Below, in pieces: positions 1-5,760 of a stretch of 9,205 nucleotides of DNA; the stretch's first letter is position 1, and each line of letters begins with the position of its first letter. The notes beneath the pieces are model-generated. The model had not been told where the DNA came from and searched no databases. It was given only the letters and a program-made list of their open reading frames with translations. The stretch is from Propionibacteriaceae bacterium (GTDB taxonomy: Bacteria; Actinomycetota; Actinomycetes; Propionibacteriales; Propionibacteriaceae). The stretch is taken from the NCBI GenBank assembly GCA_021323255.1, contig JAJTCL010000089.1, positions 1-9,205 of the forward strand, written 5' to 3'. Position numbers and translations under genes: made by a program.

Positions 1-165
1 GAGATCGAACACCCCATGGCGATAGTGATCCTCGGCGGCTTGGTGACCGCGACCTTGGTCAACCTGTTCGTGCTGCCATCGCTGTATTTGGCGTTCGGCA
101 AAAGTCGGCGCGAGAAAGCGGAGCTTGCGGCTGCCGATGGCCCAGCTCCAGCCACCGCGGGCTGA
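1..165 (+). CDS. RND efflux permease, C-terminal fragment (5' end off window)
   Basis: Frame 1 is open from the first base to a TGA at 163-165 and gives 54 residues. They begin EIEHPMAIVILGGLVTATLV and continue through NLFVLPSLYLAFG to a short charged tail rich in Lys, Glu and Ala. This is the last transmembrane helix and cytoplasmic tail typical of RND-superfamily permeases of the CzcA/CusA/AcrB type: a (E/Q)-x-(E/Q)-x-P-(M/L)-A start, a GGL helix, then a (L/V)PSLY exit. Such proteins are proton-driven exporters of metals or small molecules in the cytoplasmic membrane. The substrate cannot be told from this fragment. The last codons lie inside a 24-bp tandem duplication that repeats after the stop. 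The family assignment is fairly firm; the subfamily is not. Confidence 0.8.
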   Translation, partial: EIEHPMAIVILGGLVTATLVNLFVLPSLYLAFGKSRREKAELAAADGPAPATAG

Positions 166-199
166 GCCTGCCGAAAGCCACTGCGGGCTGAGCCTGCCG
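150..199. repeat. 24-bp tandem duplication across the RND stop codon
   Basis: Two copies of AGCCACCGCGGGCTGAGCCT plus CCG lie at 150-173 and 176-199, with one C/T mismatch and a 26-bp period. The first copy contains the last sense codons and stop (TGA) of the RND gene. The second reproduces the same sequence downstream, so the gene end looks recently duplicated by slippage. Seen directly; no function is claimed. Confidence 0.85.
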
Positions 200-325
200 T
201 CGTGGGGAGGTGGCCGCGCGGCTACGCAAACCTGCGCTTCCGTTGGGCGCGTCAGGTGCGGTTTGTCTGTAGTGCCGTTTCAAGCATCTTAAGTTTGCTA
301 CGCCGCGCGGACACCTCCCAACGAC
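199..325. repeat. Imperfect inverted repeat, ~35-bp arms
   Basis: The left arm is 199-233 and the right arm 291-325, separated by about 57 bp. The reverse complement of the right arm matches the left arm over most positions, including GGGAGGTG, CCGCGCGGC and CAAAC. The mismatches cluster near the middle (TACG versus GTAG). Read on opposite strands, both arms can be translated into a similar RG-A-NLR peptide, which reflects the inverted repeat and is not evidence of coding. It could be a decayed small mobile or palindromic element, or a bidirectional transcription barrier between the RND gene and pgi. Confidence 0.7.
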
Positions 326-337
326 TTCCACGGCCGA

Positions 338-353
338 GCGGGGGACTCCCCGC
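338..353. other. GC-rich hairpin in RND/pgi intergenic block
   Basis: GCGGGG, loop GACT, CCCCGC forms a perfect 6-bp stem with a tetraloop. It lies between the inverted repeat and the 51-bp tandem units. No T-run follows on either strand, so a terminator role is possible but not shown. Confidence 0.45.
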
Positions 354-383
354 GAGCGCGAGCCGGCCGGGTCGCGGCAGGAC

Positions 384-525
384 TCCGAAGGGTCGTTTTG
401 CAGCGCAGCGGGTCAAAAGAACCGGCTTCTCCGTCGCCGGCGGGGTTGTTTCGCAGCACAGCCGTCAAAAGGACCGCTCCATCCGTCGGCGGCGAGGTCT
501 TTCGCAACACAGGCGTCAAACCACA
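384..525. repeat. Three degenerate ~51-bp tandem units
   Basis: Three units line up on the core GTCAAA at 412, 464 and 514, so the periods are 52 and 50 bp. Each unit has a TCCG start, a GTyGTTT(y)GCAGC-like middle and a GTCAAA(A) core. Unit length changes by one base between copies, so no single reading frame runs through all three, and I regard the short ORFs here as non-coding. With 150-199 and 199-325 this accounts for most of the 413-bp gene-free stretch 166-578, in which I see no credible gene. Confidence 0.7.
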
Positions 526-556
526 CCAGTCACCTAGTTCGGCTAAGCGCGTCGCA

Positions 557-578
557 CCCGCCGAGGATTGTGGGCGGG
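557..578 (-). terminator. Candidate terminator hairpin after pgi
   Basis: CCCGCC (557-562) and GGCGGG (573-578) form a 6-bp stem with a 10-nt loop, immediately after the pgi stop codon on the minus strand. There is no U-tract, as is common for actinobacterial hairpins, so the call is tentative. Confidence 0.4.
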
Positions 579-2252
579 CTAGTTGCGCTGCGCACGGTAG
601 TAGGTGATCAGCGCCTGCGTCGAGGTGTCTTGTTTGGCCAGGGCTTCGTCGTCGCCGGAGACGGCTGGGGCTATCTGGAGCGCGAGCTGCTTGCCCAGCT
701 CGACACCCCACTGATCGAAGCTGTCGATGCCCCACACCACTCCCTCGGTGAAGGTGATGTGCTCGTACAGCGCGATCAGCTCGCCGACCACGCGCGGACT
801 CAGCTCTGGGGCCATGATCGATGTGGTCGGGCGGTTTCCGATGAAGACACGTGCCGGCACGATCTCCTCGGCGGTCCCCTCCGCACGAACCTCGTCGGCG
901 GTCTTGCCGAAGGCCAATGCCGCCGTCTGGGCGAAGAAGTTGGCCAGGAACAACTCGTGTACGTCATTGTCACCGTCGACCAGTGGGTGGGCTGGGTTGG
1001 CGACCGCGATGAAGTCAGCGGGGATCAGCTGGGTGCCCTGGTGGATCAGCTGGTAGAACGCGTGCTGGCCGTTGGTACCGGGCTCACCCCAGAACACTTC
1101 GCCGGTTTCGGTGGTCACTGGCGAGCCGTCATAGCGCACCCCCTTGCCGTTGGACTCCATAGTGAGCTGCTGCAAGTACGCGGGGAACCGATGCAAGAAC
1201 TGGGCATACGGGAGCACCGCGTGGCTTCCGGCCTTGAAGAAGTTCACGTACCACACGTTCAGGAGCCCCATCAGCGCAGGCACGTTGCTGGCAAGCTCCG
1301 TCTCGGCGAAGTGCCGGTCGATGGCATGGAAGCCTGCCAGGAAGTCCGCGAAGTTCGCTGGTCCGATTGCGACTGCAACCGAGGTACCGATCGCCGAATC
1401 GACTGAATAGCGGCCGCCAACCCAGTCCCAGAAGCCGAAGGCATTCTCCGGGTCGATGCCGAACGCAGCCACCTTGTCGAGGGCGGTGGAGACTGCCACG
1501 AAGTGCTTGGCGACAGCAGCATTGGCGGCGCCTTCACCCGCTTCGATGGCTCCGGACCCGCGAAGCTTGTCCAGGAGCCAGCTACGGGCCAGGCGGGCGT
1601 TGGTCAATGTCTCCAAAGTGGTGAAGGTCTTGGATGCAACAATGAACAGCGTCGTCTCGGGATCGAGATCTTTGGTCTTCTCTGCCACATCGGTGGGGTC
1701 GATGTTGGAGACGAAACGCGCCTTCAGCCCGGGTTTCACATAGGGCTGGAGCGCCTCGTACACCATCACCGGACCAAGATCGGATCCACCGATCCCGATG
1801 TTCACCACCGTGGCGATCGGTTTGCCGGTAACGCCGACCCATTCGCCGTTTCGCACTTTGTCGGCGAAGGCGTACACCTTGGCAAGCACCTGGTGTACCT
1901 CGGGGATGACATCGGTGCCGTCGACGACCAGGCTGGATCCCTCGGGCGTACGCAGCGCGGTGTGCAGTACCGCACGGTCCTCGGTGACGTTGATATGTTC
2001 CCCGGCGAACATGGCATGCCGGCGATCCACCAGACCCACCTGGTCAGCAAGATCAACAAGGGCGCTCACGATGTCGGTGTTGATCAAGTTCTTGGAGAGG
2101 TCGACGTAGAGATCGCCCGCTGTATAGGTGAACGATTTCGCCCGAGACGGATCGGCGGCGAACCAACCGCGCAGATCAGGCACCAAAGATTCGTAGAGGG
2201 CCTGCAGCCGTGCCCAGGCCGGGGTCGTCGTCGGGTCTACAGGCTGGCTCAT
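579..2252 (-). CDS. pgi: Glucose-6-phosphate isomerase
   Basis: Cytoplasmic enzyme that interconverts glucose-6-phosphate and fructose-6-phosphate in glycolysis and gluconeogenesis. The protein has 557 residues from the chosen start, normal for the long bacterial/eukaryotic-type family. Both classic signatures are visible: DWVGGRYSVDSAIG in the middle and GVVWGIDSFDQWGVELGK near the C-terminus, where the terminal Lys is the expected catalytic lysine. The sugar-phosphate site IGIGGSDLGP, the catalytic Glu in TMESNGKG and the His in GEPGTNGQHAFYQLIHQG are also present. I chose the ATG at 2252 (MSQPVDPTT) because GAGGGG lies 6 nt upstream; an in-frame start at 2276 has no comparable site. The gene is divergent from dgt, followed by a hairpin, and apparently intact. 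It appears monocistronic. Confidence 0.97.
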   Translation of the reverse strand: MSQPVDPTTTPAWARLQALYESLVPDLRGWFAADPSRAKSFTYTAGDLYVDLSKNLINTDIVSALVDLADQVGLVDRRHAMFAGEHINVTEDRAVLHTALRTPEGSSLVVDGTDVIPEVHQVLAKVYAFADKVRNGEWVGVTGKPIATVVNIGIGGSDLGPVMVYEALQPYVKPGLKARFVSNIDPTDVAEKTKDLDPETTLFIVASKTFTTLETLTNARLARSWLLDKLRGSGAIEAGEGAANAAVAKHFVAVSTALDKVAAFGIDPENAFGFWDWVGGRYSVDSAIGTSVAVAIGPANFADFLAGFHAIDRHFAETELASNVPALMGLLNVWYVNFFKAGSHAVLPYAQFLHRFPAYLQQLTMESNGKGVRYDGSPVTTETGEVFWGEPGTNGQHAFYQLIHQGTQLIPADFIAVANPAHPLVDGDNDVHELFLANFFAQTAALAFGKTADEVRAEGTAEEIVPARVFIGNRPTTSIMAPELSPRVVGELIALYEHITFTEGVVWGIDSFDQWGVELGKQLALQIAPAVSGDDEALAKQDTSTQALITYYRAQRN

Positions 2253-2327
2253 GGGGTTCCCCTCGTCGCTCCGCACTCTTGGAGCTGCTCGCGCAATGCC
2301 GACGCGTGCAGCGGTGGTATTCAGGTC

Positions 2328-2357
2328 ACACTACTGAGCCAGGCTCGCTCACCTCAA
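2328..2357 (-). promoter_or_regulatory. Candidate sigma70-type promoter for pgi
   Basis: On the minus strand TTGAGG (2352-2357) and TAGTGT (2328-2333) are separated by 18 bp, resembling -35 and -10 boxes. Transcription would start near 2320, giving a leader of about 70 nt before the pgi ATG. This is inference from consensus only; high-GC genomes produce such matches by chance. No convincing promoter for dgt could be picked out in 2253-2410. Confidence 0.35.
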
Positions 2358-2410
2358 TCACCTGCGCACACTGAGGAGGGCCCACTGACCGGTTCGGTAG
2401 CGTGCGGGCC

Positions 2411-3928
2411 ATGGATCCCCGGTTGGCCAGGTCGCATCCGGAGTCGGACCGCGCGTACCCTCCCGGCGAGTCGGAGGTCCGCACCGACCTTGAGCGGATT
2501 CGGTTCGCAAGCGCTTTCTCCCGGCTGGCCGATGTGACGCAAGTCGTCACCTCGATGGCGACCAGCGGAGTCGTGCACAACCGGCTCACCCACACGATCA
2601 AGGTAGCCGCAGTAGCTCGCGCCATTGCTGTGCGACTCCTCCGCACTCATGATCACGATTTGCTTCATGATCTTGGCGGACTTGATCATGTCGTGGTCCA
2701 AGCAGCGGCGACCGCCCATGATCTTGGCCATCCTCCGTTCGGTCATCTGGGTGAGCGTGTTCTTGATCGAATGGCTCGGGAACGGTTCGGCCTGGCCGAC
2801 GGCTTCGAGGGCAACGCTCAGACTTTCCGCGTCCTCACTGAGTTGGAGGTGTTGGGACCCGGCGACCAAGGTCTCAACCTCACCTCAGCCACCCGCGCTG
2901 CGGTGTTGAAATATCCCTGGGCCTGTTCCCACTATCCCGATCCGCACCCCATCGACTGGCCTATTCCGCCGCGCGGCGCCGGCCACTCCCGCGGCACCAG
3001 CGGAGTAGCCAAGTTCTCGGCCTACCTCATCGACCTGCCGCAGATGCTGGATGCGCTCGCCGCCTTTCCTGACCTGCCGCCTGGGCGGCAGACCCTGGAA
3101 TGCTCAGTCATGGATCTCGCCGACGACATCGCCTACTCCCTCCACGACGTCGATGACTTCCATCGTTCGGGCGTGCTGCAGTTCTCGCCGGTCTCTGGCG
3201 AATTCCGGTCATGGGAGAGCGGTCGGGCAGCATTCGCTGATCTTGATGACAGCGATCTGCTACGCGCCGGCCGCCGGCCGGGAGCCGGCCTGGAGCGGTT
3301 GCGGCGGCAGCTGAAGCGCAGCGAGGGGTGGATCTTTGACGAGGACATCTTCGCGGCGGCAGTAGGGACGGTCGGCGAGGAGTTCGTCGACGGCGTGTTG
3401 GCTACGCCGTACGACGGATCCATGGCCGCTGATCGTGCCATCTCCGGATTCACCTCGCGTTGGATCGACCATTTGATCACTTCGGTCAGTCCCGAGCCGG
3501 ATCCCGCGGTCCGCTCCGGCTATGTCTCAATGGAATCGACGGCATGGCATGAAGTCTCAGTGCTGAAGTTCGTCAATCAGTACTTCATCTTGGACCGGCC
3601 TGATCTAGCGATGCTCCAGCGTGGTCAAGAGCAAACCGTCGAACACCTCGTCCTCGCGCTAGAAGACTGGCTTTCAGACCGCATCGACGCAGGCCGGGCG
3701 CCGCGACGGCTGCTGGACCTGGTGAACGCCGCCACCTGGGCATATCAGACGGTGGCCAAGGAACACCCTGAGTGGCTCAGCGGGAACGTCTCCGATGCCG
3801 AGCTGGCGCGCATGGGCCGCGGTCGAGGGATCATCGATTTCGTCAGCAGCTTGACCGACGCTCAGACAATCGCGTTCGGCGCCCGGCTGGGTGGAGCGAG
3901 CGGGCTCTTGTGGAGCAGCAGTCTCTGA
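2411..3928 (+). CDS. dgt: Deoxyguanosinetriphosphate triphosphohydrolase (dGTPase), HD domain
   Basis: Predicted cytoplasmic HD-superfamily enzyme that hydrolyses dGTP (or other dNTPs) to the nucleoside and triphosphate, controlling dNTP pools. About 505 residues. The family N-terminus RTDLERIRFASAFSRLADVT is followed by the first metal-ligand His in NRLTHT (about residue 61), the HD pair in AHDLGHPPFGH (about 103-104) and the distal Asp in MDLADDIAYSLHD (about 235-246). KYPW (about 167-170) is also typical of the family. The start is uncertain: GTG at 2402 and ATG at 2411 are in frame, but the only good Shine-Dalgarno sequence (GGAGG at 2375-2379) is more than 20 nt upstream, so translation may be leaderless. 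I chose ATG. The M50-like gene follows after about 60 nt on the same strand. No key residue looks missing. Confidence 0.93.
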   Translation: MDPRLARSHPESDRAYPPGESEVRTDLERIRFASAFSRLADVTQVVTSMATSGVVHNRLTHTIKVAAVARAIAVRLLRTHDHDLLHDLGGLDHVVVQAAATAHDLGHPPFGHLGERVLDRMARERFGLADGFEGNAQTFRVLTELEVLGPGDQGLNLTSATRAAVLKYPWACSHYPDPHPIDWPIPPRGAGHSRGTSGVAKFSAYLIDLPQMLDALAAFPDLPPGRQTLECSVMDLADDIAYSLHDVDDFHRSGVLQFSPVSGEFRSWESGRAAFADLDDSDLLRAGRRPGAGLERLRRQLKRSEGWIFDEDIFAAAVGTVGEEFVDGVLATPYDGSMAADRAISGFTSRWIDHLITSVSPEPDPAVRSGYVSMESTAWHEVSVLKFVNQYFILDRPDLAMLQRGQEQTVEHLVLALEDWLSDRIDAGRAPRRLLDLVNAATWAYQTVAKEHPEWLSGNVSDAELARMGRGRGIIDFVSSLTDAQTIAFGARLGGASGLLWSSSL

Positions 3929-3993
3929 TCCCACACACCCGGGGCGCATTCCAGGCTGGGGCGCACTTCATCGTTCATGCTTGAGGCGTGGAG

Positions 3994-4743
3994 TTGATTG
4001 CTGAGGTGTGGCGACGGGCACTTGCCGTGCAGCCACCGCCCGCGCCCGTCGTTGTCGCCCTGGCAGCCGTACTGGCCGCTCTCCTCGTCTTACCCCGCGC
4101 GATCTGGCCGTACACCCGGATGCTGGTCACGATCACCCACGAGGGTGCCCACGGCGTCGCAGCACTGTTGACGGGCCGTCGCCTGCAGGGCATCCGACTG
4201 CACTCCGACACTTCCGGATTGACTGTGTCCAGCGGGCGATCCGGTGGCCCCGGCATGGTCACCATGCTCCTCGCCGGCTACCTCGGACCGGCTGTAGTCG
4301 GATTGGGTGCGGTCGGGTTGCTGCTTGCTGGGCACAGTCTCGGCTTGCTCTGGCTGTTCGTGATCTTGCTGGCGCTGCTGTTGGTGCAGATCCGCAACTT
4401 CTACGGATTCGTTCTGGTCGTCGGCTGTGCAGTCGTGTTGATCTTGGTCAGCTGGTACCTTCCGGCAACCATGCAGTCCGGCCTCGCCTACGTGCTGACC
4501 TGGACGCTGCTCCTCGCGGCGCCGAAACCAGTGCTCGAGCTCATCCGCCAGCGGCGAGCTGGGCGGGCGTCGCATTCCGACGCGGATCAGCTCGCCCGGC
4601 TGACTCGGATTCCGGCCAGTTTGTGGGCAGGTGGGTTCCTGGTGGTCAATTGTGCCGGCCTGGTCTTGGGGGGTGTCCTGCTCCTGCCGGTCTTGGCCGA
4701 GCTGGGCTACAACGTCGCCGAGCAACTCGCGGCTGCTGCCTGA
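3994..4743 (+). CDS. M50B-like membrane metallopeptidase
   Basis: Integral membrane protein of about 249 residues with a zinc-binding HEGAH (HExxH) motif near residue 50, at the end of a predicted helix. This matches the M50B-like group of intramembrane metalloproteases common in Actinobacteria. Hydrophobic segments lie at roughly residues 19-35, 90-115, 118-135, 138-158 and 165-180, and near the C-terminus. The classical second M50 motif (NPDG or LDG) is not seen; a QIRNFYG segment after the third helix may take that place, as in other M50B-like members. Substrate unknown. The TTG at 3994 is preceded by TTGAGG with a 7-nt gap; the in-frame GTG at 3988 is an equally possible start but sits only 1 nt after that site. 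Probably cotranscribed with dgt. Confidence 0.82.
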   Translation: MIAEVWRRALAVQPPPAPVVVALAAVLAALLVLPRAIWPYTRMLVTITHEGAHGVAALLTGRRLQGIRLHSDTSGLTVSSGRSGGPGMVTMLLAGYLGPAVVGLGAVGLLLAGHSLGLLWLFVILLALLLVQIRNFYGFVLVVGCAVVLILVSWYLPATMQSGLAYVLTWTLLLAAPKPVLELIRQRRAGRASHSDADQLARLTRIPASLWAGGFLVVNCAGLVLGGVLLLPVLAELGYNVAEQLAAAA

Positions 4744-4774
4744 GCTCAGCCGGACGGCGTGCTGGCATGACAAA

Positions 4775-4802
4775 AGCTCTCATCCGCAAGTGGATGAGAG
4801 CT
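4775..4802 (-). terminator. Strong intrinsic terminator hairpin, possibly bidirectional
   Basis: AGCTCTCATCC (4775-4785) and GGATGAGAGCT (4792-4802) are perfect 11-bp complements around a 6-nt loop. On the minus strand the stem runs into TTTTG, so it best serves the small gene ending at 4822. It also lies 31 nt after the stop of the plus-strand peptidase gene and could end that transcript too, though it has no T-run on that side. Confidence 0.85.
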
Positions 4803-4821
4803 CTGTCGGTTATGAATCTTC

Positions 4822-4968
4822 CTATAGGACGTTGCCAGCGCGCTGAGCAACCATGATCAGTTCGTCGCGCAGGGACGGAGTAGCTGCGTTGCTGATCGCA
4901 CGATTCAACTCCCGGCGGGTGCGGCTGATCTCACGGTGGCTGCGGATGACCTTGACGAGGCGTGACAT
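4822..4968 (-). CDS. Small basic protein of 48 residues, unknown function
   Basis: ATG at 4968-4966 and TAG at 4824-4822 give 48 residues starting MSRLVKVIRSHREISRTRRE and ending MVAQRAGNVL. It is Arg-rich, predicted helical, without a signal peptide or membrane segment; the N-terminal half is strongly basic and the C-terminal part (SLRDELIMVAQ) amphipathic. Support for a real gene: GAAAGGA lies 8 nt before the ATG, an AT-rich tract (4980-5040) lies upstream as a likely promoter, and a strong hairpin with a T-run follows the stop. I recall similar small Arg-rich proteins ending in an RDEL-like segment in Actinobacteria, but cannot confirm homology here. No function is assigned; a nucleic-acid- or membrane-surface-binding role would be speculation. 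Confidence 0.75.
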   Translation of the reverse strand: MSRLVKVIRSHREISRTRRELNRAISNAATPSLRDELIMVAQRAGNVL

Positions 4969-5051
4969 CGCGACCATCCTTTCTCAAATATTGTTTCTCG
5001 TTTGAAGATCACCTGTTCAACGGCAGCTGCGCCTTAAATATTCCGGTGAAG

Positions 5052-5100
5052 TCGGGGAGAGGCGTCCGCTCCCCGAGGCTCGCTTCCCCGAGGCTCGCTC
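5052..5100. repeat. 15-bp tandem repeat overlapping a hairpin
   Basis: CCCCGAGGCTCGCTT (5071-5085) is followed directly by CCCCGAGGCTCGCTC (5086-5100). The segment TCGGGGAG (5052-5059) pairs perfectly with CTCCCCGA (5069-5076), and nearly as well with the second copy, giving two alternative hairpins. On the minus strand this lies about 70-115 nt after the stop of the gene at 5167-5628 and may act as its terminator, though the T content after it is low. I see no gene in 4969-5166. Confidence 0.6.
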
Positions 5101-5166
5101 ACCGACACGGGAGCCCGCTCTACCAACGGGTCGAAGAGGTGGTCGGCAGTCTCGCCCCTGGTTGGC

Positions 5167-5628
5167 CTAGGCGGCTTGGCCGAACCGCCGATCGCTCAAG
5201 ATCACTCCTGCACGCTCCAGCTCCGCCTCGATACGGATCCGCTCGATATCGCGTTCGAAGCCGATGCTGTCGCCATCCAGATCATGTTCGATGTCCAGCA
5301 TCCCGCACGCCTGCATGAGCAGTTTGTCGTACGCGAGCCGGTTGCCCATCTGGTGGGCGGCGGAACGATGAGCGTCGTTCCCCAGAATCCCTCGTAGCCG
5401 CCGCAGGTCGGCGGCAAGTTGCTCTATCGGGATGCCTTGTTGGTGGCGCAGTTCACGTACGGCCCGCCGATGCGCTACCGCGGAGGAGCGCCGCTCCCGC
5501 CACCGTCGTATGCCTTCGTCCCACCTTCCGACCAGCACGTCATAGACGAGCACGCTCAGAATCGGGATGAGGACCATGAGGGCGACGGCAATACCACCAA
5601 GTATTACTTGGTACAAGTCCACCGCCAT
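5167..5628 (-). CDS. Single-pass membrane protein, conserved hypothetical
   Basis: 153 residues. A hydrophobic segment at about residues 7-32 (QVILGGIAVALMVLIPILSV) serves as an N-terminal membrane anchor, followed by a basic stretch (RRWRERRSSAVAHRRAVRE) and a soluble, helix-rich cytoplasmic part. The pattern of QLAADLRRLR, an AYDKLLMQACGMLDIEHDL segment and a closing ERDIERIRIEAELERAGV is one I associate with a widespread actinobacterial family of unknown function, but I know no assigned role. No enzymatic motif is visible. The start is the ATG at 5628, with no clear Shine-Dalgarno sequence; V3 (GTG) or L5 (TTG, after GGCGGTGG) are alternatives. A perfect 17-bp palindrome lies inside the first codons. 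The gap of about 130 nt from the upstream SH3b gene suggests it could be read separately. Confidence 0.78.
   Translation of the reverse strand: MAVDLYQVILGGIAVALMVLIPILSVLVYDVLVGRWDEGIRRWRERRSSAVAHRRAVRELRHQQGIPIEQLAADLRRLRGILGNDAHRSAAHQMGNRLAYDKLLMQACGMLDIEHDLDGDSIGFERDIERIRIEAELERAGVILSDRRFGQAA
5596..5612. promoter_or_regulatory. Perfect 17-bp palindrome just inside the CDS start
   Basis: ACCAAGTATTACTTGGT has 8-bp arms around one central base. It lies 16 bp inside the start codon (5628) of the membrane-protein gene. It could be an operator for a dimeric regulator, an mRNA hairpin affecting initiation, or chance in a coding sequence; no regulator is recognised. Confidence 0.4.
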
Positions 5629-5760
5629 GAAATAACACTAAGTCGGGCCCTGGGGGTTCACAAGCTGCGGCCAGAGCGTGAAACAAGACTGCTACCTTGC
5701 GGTGCTGGGGATGCCGGCCTGCGGCTTGCCCAACACTCCACGGATGAGGCCGAGCAGGGA

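Noticed and set aside
202..607. Plus-strand ORFs of 111 and 69 residues in the repeat block
   Set aside because: No ribosome binding site; the repeat units shift frame between copies, so no consistent protein exists.
1503..2537. Long plus-strand ORF of 344 residues opposite pgi
   Set aside because: It lies antisense to a clearly conserved pgi, has no family similarity, and reflects high-GC codon structure. The same holds for 570-1406.
2666..2728. 12-bp direct repeat CATGATCTTGGC exactly 17 codons apart in dgt, giving HDLG twice
   Set aside because: Only the second (HDLGHPPFGH) fits the metal-binding motif. The extra segment before it looks like the longer loop I associate with actinobacterial dGTPases, so the repeat is probably chance.
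5115..5145. GGTAGAGC-like D-arm on the minus strand, suggesting a tRNA
   Set aside because: No matching GCTC half of the D-stem, anticodon arm, T-arm or acceptor stem in the expected positions.
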